A DNA stretch of 27,232 nucleotides from a virus: IMG/VR virus record IMGVR_UViG_3300007541_008222, positions 1 to 27,232 of that record. One strand, 5' to 3'. The translations under genes and the position numbers were made by a program. Under the pieces are notes generated by a model, which saw nothing but the letters and a program-made list of their open reading frames with translations, was not told the origin of the DNA and searched no databases. Of the stretch, positions 22,446 through 27,232 are shown piece by piece. Position 1 is the stretch's first letter, and each line of letters begins with the position of its first letter.

Positions 22446-22474
22446 ATTATATACTTATGCCTCTTGTTTATCAA
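22446..22474 (-). promoter_or_regulatory. Early sigma-70-type promoter of the helicase gene
   Basis: TTGATA (22474-22469), 17 bases, TATAAT (22451-22446), 11 bases to ATG 22434. Confidence 0.72.
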
Positions 22475-23534
22475 GTTTTACTTGTTCAAGAATCCAACTA
22501 TAAGTAAGTCGCAAGCCTTCCTTTAATGCAAAATTAGGTGACCAACCAAGCTTTTCTTGGATAAGGTTATTATCACTGTTTCTTCCACGTACCCCAGTCG
22601 GTGCATCTAACTTATGTACCGTTTTAAGTGATTTACCACTAATGGATTTAAGGTATTCAACCATTTTATTAATAGTTACCATCTCATCTGAACCAATATT
22701 AACTGGACCGGTAAAGTCTGACTCCATTAAACGACGTATACCTTCAACACACTCATGAACATACAAGAAAGACCGTGTTTGTTCACCGTCACCCCACACT
22801 TCTATGGTGTCTCCTGATTCGGCTTGGGCAAACTTTCTACATAGTGCTGCTGGGGCTTTTTCTCTTCCACCTTTCCATGTACCTTCAGGTCCGAAAATAT
22901 TGTGAAAACGTGCAATACGAACGGGTATACCCCTATTCCGATTATAAGCAAGGTATAACCTTTCGCTAAATAGCTTTTCCCATCCATATTCACTATCTGG
23001 GTTGGCCGGGTATGCGGAACTTTCTTCACAGTTAGGGTTCTCCGGGTCTAATTGGTTATGTTCAGGGTACATACACGCTGAGCTACTGTAGAAAATTTTA
23101 GTATTAATAGGTTCGTAAGAAGTGTGTTCTAAACGTGCCTCATGATACCAATCAGATCGAAAAAACAGGTTCGACTCATCTACAGCCTTTAATATATTTA
23201 AGTTAATAGATGCTGAGTTCTGCATAACATTAGCATCGTTTTCACCAGTAAAAATATAACCAGCGCCACCCATATCAGCAGCAAGTTGATAGATTTCATC
23301 GAACTGCTCTCTATATTGAATAGGTGGTTTATGGAAATAATCACCAGTTACAATTATTTCACGAACAAAATTATAATCTGTTAAATCACCACCAACAAAT
23401 TCATCAGCTTTGGTTGTTGAAAATTCTGGTTCCTTAAGGTCTACTGCTCTAACCCAGTACCCTTCTTCTTTAAGACGGGAAACGAGGTGACTTCCAATGA
23501 AACCACCTCCACCGCATACGAGTGCTCTCTTCAT
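22455..23534 (-). CDS. GDP-mannose 3,5-epimerase-like enzyme
   Basis: An extended short-chain dehydrogenase (359 aa). The NAD loop is G8-G-G-G-F-I-G14. LAADMGGAGYI, YSSSACMYPE (C154), EYGWEKL (Y183, K187), and RFHNIFGPEGTWKGGREKAPAA are near-identical in pattern to plant GDP-mannose 3,5-epimerase, including its catalytic Cys, Tyr and Lys. WGDGEQTRSFLYVHECVEG also fits. The product would be GDP-L-galactose (and GDP-L-gulose), a precursor for glycans; a phage would use it for glycosylating DNA, virion proteins or host envelope. A late-like box ATAAAATA stands 6 bases before the ATG, the same variant as at the other sugar genes. Confidence 0.82.
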   Translation of the reverse strand: MKRALVCGGGGFIGSHLVSRLKEEGYWVRAVDLKEPEFSTTKADEFVGGDLTDYNFVREIIVTGDYFHKPPIQYREQFDEIYQLAADMGGAGYIFTGENDANVMQNSASINLNILKAVDESNLFFRSDWYHEARLEHTSYEPINTKIFYSSSACMYPEHNQLDPENPNCEESSAYPANPDSEYGWEKLFSERLYLAYNRNRGIPVRIARFHNIFGPEGTWKGGREKAPAALCRKFAQAESGDTIEVWGDGEQTRSFLYVHECVEGIRRLMESDFTGPVNIGSDEMVTINKMVEYLKSISGKSLKTVHKLDAPTGVRGRNSDNNLIQEKLGWSPNFALKEGLRLTYSWILEQVKLDKQEA

Positions 23535-23540
23535 ATAAAA

Positions 23541-23548
23541 TATTTTAT
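23541..23548 (-). promoter_or_regulatory. Late-like promoter box of the GDP-mannose epimerase-like gene
   Basis: ATAAAATA, TTTTAT (6 bases), ATG 23534. Same variant core as at 16664-16671. Confidence 0.4.
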
Positions 23549-23559
23549 AAAGTAGCTGT

Positions 23560-24171
23560 CTATATCAATGCAAAAGGACTGTTACTTTTAAACTTACCAA
23601 TTGGAGCAATTGTATCTTCAACAAGATAAACAACCCCGTCTCTCAATGCATAACTACCAGTAAATTTTACTGATGAAAATGTAGTGCCATCATAAAATAA
23701 CGTACTACCTTGTTTAACTAAGTAAATGTTACCACTTGATTTATTAATTATCCAACATGCAAATGTACCTTCTAATAAACTACACACATTTTCAATAGAA
23801 GTTACTTCTCCTTTAGTCTCCTTATCAAGAAGAGCAGGTATATAACTACTATCAACATCACAATTATGTTCTTTTAACAGTTCCTTATGATTTGTTAATA
23901 CACCATTATGTGCTACTACCCACTCACCACAAACAAACGGGTGAGAAGTACGGTAATCATATAAACGAACTGAAGAAGTAGGAGCTTGATCATGGGCTAG
24001 AATATACTTTGCATTACTTAGTGGTTTGATATATTCACGACCTTTAGTAGTCATAAATTTACCGTCTTTGTTCCTAAAAACTACACTAAACGCAAACCCA
24101 CCACGTTTATGATTTAGTTCATATAATGAATCGAATTGTTCTTTATTTTTTGTACCAAATATTGCACACAT
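23560..24171 (-). CDS. Free-standing class II glutamine amidotransferase domain
   Basis: A 203-aa protein that is only the Ntn-hydrolase amidotransferase domain, with no synthetase domain. Cys2 (MCAIFG) is the nucleophile exposed after Met removal. LAHDQAPT (57-65) replaces the usual G-H-T-R-W-A-T, with Gln where Arg is normal. HPFVCGEWVVAHNGVLTN (77-94) carries the oxyanion Asn-Gly pair. It releases ammonia from glutamine for a partner enzyme. The most likely partner is QueC, encoded about 600 bases away on the same strand. Fused Gat-QueC proteins, known from some archaea and phages, take part in making 7-deazaguanines such as archaeosine. No late or early box was found at the expected place; the divergent gap is 16 bases. 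Confidence 0.75.
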   Translation of the reverse strand: MCAIFGTKNKEQFDSLYELNHKRGGFAFSVVFRNKDGKFMTTKGREYIKPLSNAKYILAHDQAPTSSVRLYDYRTSHPFVCGEWVVAHNGVLTNHKELLKEHNCDVDSSYIPALLDKETKGEVTSIENVCSLLEGTFACWIINKSSGNIYLVKQGSTLFYDGTTFSSVKFTGSYALRDGVVYLVEDTIAPIGKFKSNSPFALI

Positions 24172-24173
24172 AT

Positions 24174-24181
24174 ATTAAATA
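24174..24181 (+). promoter_or_regulatory. Late-type promoter box of the 194-aa gene
   Basis: ATTAAATA, ATAATA (6 bases), ATG 24188. It lies in the 16-base gap between two divergent start codons. Confidence 0.5.
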
Positions 24182-24187
24182 ATAATA

Positions 24188-24772
24188 ATGAAAGACAGAG
24201 AAAATCAATTTCTATTTGAATCGTATATGCAGTCCATTGAAGAAGGACGTAAAAAACAATACAAAGATAGAGAACGTAAAACTGTCGTAGACCCGGATAC
24301 GGGAGAAGAAAGACCTGAATCATATTATGAAATTATGATGAGGTTAAAAGGTAAAGGTTCGGGTATAAGATCAAGAGCAACAAGACAGCGTAAAGAAAAA
24401 ACCAGTAGTAAAGTTAAACTTGGTAACAGAGAATTTAAAGTTGCTGATAAATCATACGAAGAAAGATTAAACACAGCCCAACGTGATGTTGTAAGGTATG
24501 TTGAAGCAGACGATTCAGCAAAAGCTAAAGACATAATGGAGTTTCTTACTAAAACAGGAATGGATAAAAAAGAAGCAGAAGTACTTTTAGGTGGAATGAT
24601 AGCTGACGGTTACTTAGACGAAATTAACATTAAGGGTGGCGAAGCGGTGGAACCAACTACTGCTGATTATGTTGATCCCACCGCTTCTATGGACACGGAG
24701 TATGATGAAATTGATGATCGTCCCGATGATGATATGTCCGAATATCAGGACGACGATTTAGAGGACTATTAA
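24188..24772 (+). CDS. Hypothetical late protein with acidic tail
   Basis: A 194-aa protein inserted, in the opposite direction, between the amidotransferase and QueC genes. The N terminus (FLFESYMQSIEEG) has L-x-E at residues 9-11 and I-x-E nearby, like the head-type acidic proteins at 5897 and 6870. A basic region (RSRATRQRKEK) follows, then a helical, winged-helix-like stretch (AKAKDIMEFLTKTGMDKKEAEVLLGGMIADGYLDEI), and finally an acidic disordered tail. A late box precedes the start. An internal head protein or a DNA-binding protein are both possible. It converges on QueC with a 4-base stop overlap (TTAA). Confidence 0.55.
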   Translation: MKDRENQFLFESYMQSIEEGRKKQYKDRERKTVVDPDTGEERPESYYEIMMRLKGKGSGIRSRATRQRKEKTSSKVKLGNREFKVADKSYEERLNTAQRDVVRYVEADDSAKAKDIMEFLTKTGMDKKEAEVLLGGMIADGYLDEINIKGGEAVEPTTADYVDPTASMDTEYDEIDDRPDDDMSEYQDDDLEDY

Positions 24773-25566
24773 CCTCTAGTACCTCCTTTTTGTAAAAAGA
24801 ATCCAGTAGGGCATGGCTTACAGTCATGCTCTTCCCATAATGATGTAAGATCTTGCTTATATGGTTGAGGGTCAATATAACCAGCATCACAAAAACCCTT
24901 AATACGTAATGCACTACTTGGTGTAGTTGCATCAGCAATTTCATCACCACTATAACACGTATATGTTTCACCAAAATCTACCCTGTTACTAATACCAGAT
25001 AGAATAATGTCTTTTTTACTAAGGTTAATTAACGGGCATTTAACTGTAATTTGATTCTGCCTATTAAGACTAATCAATTTATTGAAACTATCTTGGAATT
25101 CAGGACTACCATCCCAGTAACCAGCAAGACTATCAACTTGGGTAGCACCGTGATATACAGTATCAGCACCAATAGACTCAGCATAAGCACATGCAATACT
25201 TAGAAACAATTGGTTCCTAAAAGGTACATAACTCACTGGTTGAGCCTCACCAACCATATCTTTAACATCAGGGTTATCAATATCAGTATTAGTAAGTGAA
25301 CTAGTTGTTGCAAGTTCCTTAATAAACGAAACATCAATAATCTTATGATAGATACGATGAAACTCGAACGAGTGACTAAATGATCTTACTTCATTGTGTT
25401 CAATTTGAGTTTTAGCACATTCGATCTCACGCTTATGACGTTGACCGTAATCAAAAGTAATACAATATAATTCATCATGTGCTGTTTGAGCCATGTTAAG
25501 CATAACAGCACTATCCATACCACCACTAAATGGCATTACAGCTCTACGTAGTTTTCTTTCACTCAT
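24769..25566 (-). CDS. queC: QueC-like 7-cyano-7-deazaguanine (preQ0) synthase
   Basis: An ATP-dependent enzyme (265 aa) that, in the standard pathway, turns 7-carboxy-7-deazaguanine into preQ0; phages use it for queuosine-type DNA modification. It has the PP-loop S14-G-G-M-D-S19, the QueC signature FDYGQRHKREIE (38-49), VPFRNQLFLSIACAYAE (114-130), GYWDGSPEFQDSF and TYTCYSG (201-207). The usual zinc cluster C-G-x-C-D-S-C-x-L-R after TYTCY is missing and reads ADATTPSSALR. Remaining candidates are C204, C226 and a new C249-K-P-C252 close to the C terminus. TATAAT stands 7 bases before the ATG. FolE, QueD, QueE and a DNA transglycosylase (DpdA) are not in the window. Confidence 0.88.
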   Translation of the reverse strand: MSERKLRRAVMPFSGGMDSAVMLNMAQTAHDELYCITFDYGQRHKREIECAKTQIEHNEVRSFSHSFEFHRIYHKIIDVSFIKELATTSSLTNTDIDNPDVKDMVGEAQPVSYVPFRNQLFLSIACAYAESIGADTVYHGATQVDSLAGYWDGSPEFQDSFNKLISLNRQNQITVKCPLINLSKKDIILSGISNRVDFGETYTCYSGDEIADATTPSSALRIKGFCDAGYIDPQPYKQDLTSLWEEHDCKPCPTGFFLQKGGTRG

Positions 25567-25573
25567 ATGCTAT

Positions 25574-25579
25574 ATTATA
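25574..25579 (-). promoter_or_regulatory. -10 box of the queC gene
   Basis: TATAAT, ATAGCAT (7 bases), ATG 25566. Only a weak -35 (TGGTAA at 16 bases) was seen. Confidence 0.5.
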
Positions 25580-25585
25580 GAACTA

Positions 25586-27187
25586 TTACCAATGTTTACC
25601 ATAGTAAAAATCTTCAATAATGAGATAATCCATTTGTGAATGTTCTAACACCCACATAGCATCGGCAATAGTATTGAGAATTGGTTTACCTGCAATATTA
25701 AATGAAGTATTAAGAAGAACTCCATGTCCAGCTTTCTTTTCAAATTCGGTAAGAAGGTCATACAACCATTCATTTTGTTCTCTTGTTACTGTTTGAAGTC
25801 TTGCAGTACCGTCAATATGGGTAATAGATGAAAGCTTATCTTGCCATTCAGGTCTTACCCTAGGGCAATACAACATGTGTTTTGATTCACCTTCCCATTC
25901 AAAGTACTTAGATGCATCTTCTAGTCTACATACCGGGGCAAATGGCCTGTACCATTCCCTATGCTTAACTTTATGGTTAAGAATATCTTTCATCTCAGGG
26001 AAGGCTGGATTACAGATGATTGATCTGTTACCAAGAGCTCTAGGACCATGTTCACAACGACCTCTTGCAACTCCAAAGATTTTACCACTACATAGTTCAC
26101 TAACAATGGCATTAAATGTAACTGGCTTAGCAACGTTACTTTCAATCCAAGCAGGGTAGGTATTTTTATCGATTAGTTCCGTACCACCGTATGTAATATC
26201 AATAGGAGTATCGGGTTTATTAAAACCGGCCAATAACCCAACAGCAATTCCACAATCATTAGTGTTAGGAGCCACGAAGACACCCCGTTCAGGATAACGC
26301 TGTCGTAAATCAGTGCTAAGTAATATGTTAAGGCCGCACCCACCAGTAATGATAATAGGTAACTCATATTTGTCTAAATAAGGTTTAGCTACTTCATAAA
26401 AACACTCTTCAAAAGCCTTTTGAGATGTGGCTGCAACGTCCCAACTCAACTGACCTTCAAGTCTATTGTTTTCATCAAACACCAAACCACATGGATCACC
26501 AATATATTCCTTAAGATATCTAACATAATTTTCACCATCTGGTTTAGCATAGTAAAATTTCTTGAAGTGAGGTAACCATTCATCTCTACTTTTACCAAAA
26601 TTACAGAGACCCATGATCTTACCACTGTAAACTAAGTTACCGTCAGAAATCCATTCCTGTTTAATGTCTTTGCAGAAGTGTGCAAAACACATATAAGGAA
26701 ATCCAAAGTCGAAGTCGTATTTAGTTCGATCGGCGGGGTTGGTTTTATCAAGATATGTAACACCATTTTTTCTATCGGCTAAAAAGATGTTGAAAAAACC
26801 ATCATTACCACCGCCGTCGAAACTAAAAATTAAGGCCTGTTTAAAATCAGATTGATAGAAAGATCCACTTGCATGTGCATGGTGGTGCCAACCTTCATAA
26901 ACGTTTTTAGCAGGAATATAATCCTTGTAACTGTAGGTAATATCGTCATGAACACATTCAGTATTAATATGAATCATGTTATCGAAAGGAGCTTTAAACC
27001 CTAGTTCCTTATCGATATAGTCTAACATTGCATAAACAGCCTCTTCTCTATACCGAAGAGGCTTGTATTGTGCTAGACCGATATTCTTTACATTAAAAAA
27101 CCGTTCAAATTCAATAACGTGATATTCACCATTATTTTCCAAGGCAATAGCGCCATTATGCGAGCCGTAGATTGCGATGTTAGCCAT
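25586..27187 (-). CDS. Carbamoyltransferase, NodU/CmcH/TobZ family
   Basis: An enzyme (533 aa) that makes carbamoyl-adenylate from carbamoyl phosphate and ATP and passes the carbamoyl group to a hydroxyl, typically on a sugar or antibiotic. The N-terminal Kae1-like domain has HHHAHASGSF (101-110, metal-binding His) and FSFDGGGNDG (D124). TGGCGLNILL (281-290), G-x-x-x-G-R-x-E-H-G-P-R-A-L-G-N-R-S (near 372-389) and KHREWYRPFAPV are the family hallmarks. Length is near TobZ (about 570 aa). The phage target could be a sugar from the nearby nucleotide-sugar genes or a modified base; this is inference. A weak late-like box GGTAAATA lies 7 bases upstream. Confidence 0.88.
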   Translation of the reverse strand: MANIAIYGSHNGAIALENNGEYHVIEFERFFNVKNIGLAQYKPLRYREEAVYAMLDYIDKELGFKAPFDNMIHINTECVHDDITYSYKDYIPAKNVYEGWHHHAHASGSFYQSDFKQALIFSFDGGGNDGFFNIFLADRKNGVTYLDKTNPADRTKYDFDFGFPYMCFAHFCKDIKQEWISDGNLVYSGKIMGLCNFGKSRDEWLPHFKKFYYAKPDGENYVRYLKEYIGDPCGLVFDENNRLEGQLSWDVAATSQKAFEECFYEVAKPYLDKYELPIIITGGCGLNILLSTDLRQRYPERGVFVAPNTNDCGIAVGLLAGFNKPDTPIDITYGGTELIDKNTYPAWIESNVAKPVTFNAIVSELCSGKIFGVARGRCEHGPRALGNRSIICNPAFPEMKDILNHKVKHREWYRPFAPVCRLEDASKYFEWEGESKHMLYCPRVRPEWQDKLSSITHIDGTARLQTVTREQNEWLYDLLTEFEKKAGHGVLLNTSFNIAGKPILNTIADAMWVLEHSQMDYLIIEDFYYGKHW

Positions 27188-27193
27188 ATAAGG

Positions 27194-27232
27194 CTATTTA
27201 CCGTACTTATAGGCGGATTTCAACTTTTTATC
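27194..27232 (-). CDS. Possible C-terminal end of an upstream gene
   Basis: At the window edge the minus strand reads D-K-K-L-K-S-A-Y-K-Y-G-K and then TAG at 27194-27196. The composition fits a basic C terminus, and the stop is 7 bases from the next start, as elsewhere in this genome. Only 12 codons are visible, so this may be chance. Confidence 0.3.
   Translation of the reverse strand, partial: DKKLKSAYKYGK
27195..27202 (-). promoter_or_regulatory. Weak late-like box of the carbamoyltransferase gene
   Basis: GGTAAATA, GCCTTAT (7 bases), ATG 27187. It matches only the TAAATA core. Confidence 0.35.

Noticed and set aside
22802-23029. 75-aa minus-strand frame inside the GDP-mannose epimerase-like gene
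   Set aside because: It is out of frame with a full-length enzyme carrying all its motifs.
23535-23575. Sigma-70-type promoter (TTGATA) upstream of the GDP-mannose epimerase-like gene
   Set aside because: No -10 hexamer at 16-18 bases; the late-like ATAAAATA box fits better.
1-27232. Alternative genetic code with TAA as a sense codon
   Set aside because: TAA is the most common stop at clear gene ends here, and TAG and TGA are also used normally; only two internal TAA codons were found.

Overview
The window is an AT-rich piece of a T4-like (Straboviridae-type or marine relative) contractile-tailed phage genome. Recognisable T4 orthologues include the large terminase (gp17), tail sheath (gp18), tail tube (gp19), neck protein (gp14), primase (gp61), RNase H, sliding clamp (gp45), single-stranded DNA-binding protein (gp32) and replicative helicase (gp41). 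The auxiliary genes (nucleotide-sugar enzymes, 7-deazaguanine enzymes, a carbamoyltransferase) resemble the cargo of marine T4-like phages. The host cannot be read from the sequence.

Layout. Positions 1-5859 (minus strand) hold a cut GNAT-like gene, tail tube, tail sheath, a second tube-like protein and the large terminase. Positions 5897-9850 (plus) hold two acidic proteins that look like internal head or scaffold proteins, a nucleotidyltransferase and neck protein gp14. Positions 9847-11604 (minus) hold five small unknown genes, one with two membrane segments and a zinc ribbon. A small plus-strand gene (11637-12032) follows. The minus-strand block 12029-22434 is mainly replication: primase, RNase H, clamp, gp32, a DHH phosphoesterase and helicase. 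A pair of nucleotide-sugar genes is embedded in it. The right end (22455-27187) holds a GDP-mannose 3,5-epimerase-like gene, a free-standing glutamine amidotransferase, one plus-strand gene, QueC and a NodU/TobZ-type carbamoyltransferase. No stretch over 300 bases lacks a gene. I saw no tRNA, CRISPR array or insertion sequence.

Regulation. Genes fall into two promoter classes that follow function. Replication genes carry host-type promoters, TTGA-- then 16-17 bases then TATAAT. Structural and several unknown genes carry a T4-late-like box, (T/C/A)(A/T)TAAATA. In both classes the box lies only 5-11 bases before the start codon, and often exactly 5 for the late box, so many first genes should make leaderless or almost leaderless mRNA. 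gp32 is the exception: it has a leader of about 60 bases with a hairpin and an A-rich tract, like the autoregulatory leader of T4 gene 32.

Main oddities. Two essential genes, sheath and gp32, are each cut by one in-frame TAA, with the reading frame intact on both sides. One acidic head-type gene contains a perfect TATAAATA box five bases before an internal in-frame ATG, at a visible change in base composition. QueC lacks the usual zinc cysteine cluster and has a different C-x-x-C near its C terminus, and a separate amidotransferase gene lies close by.
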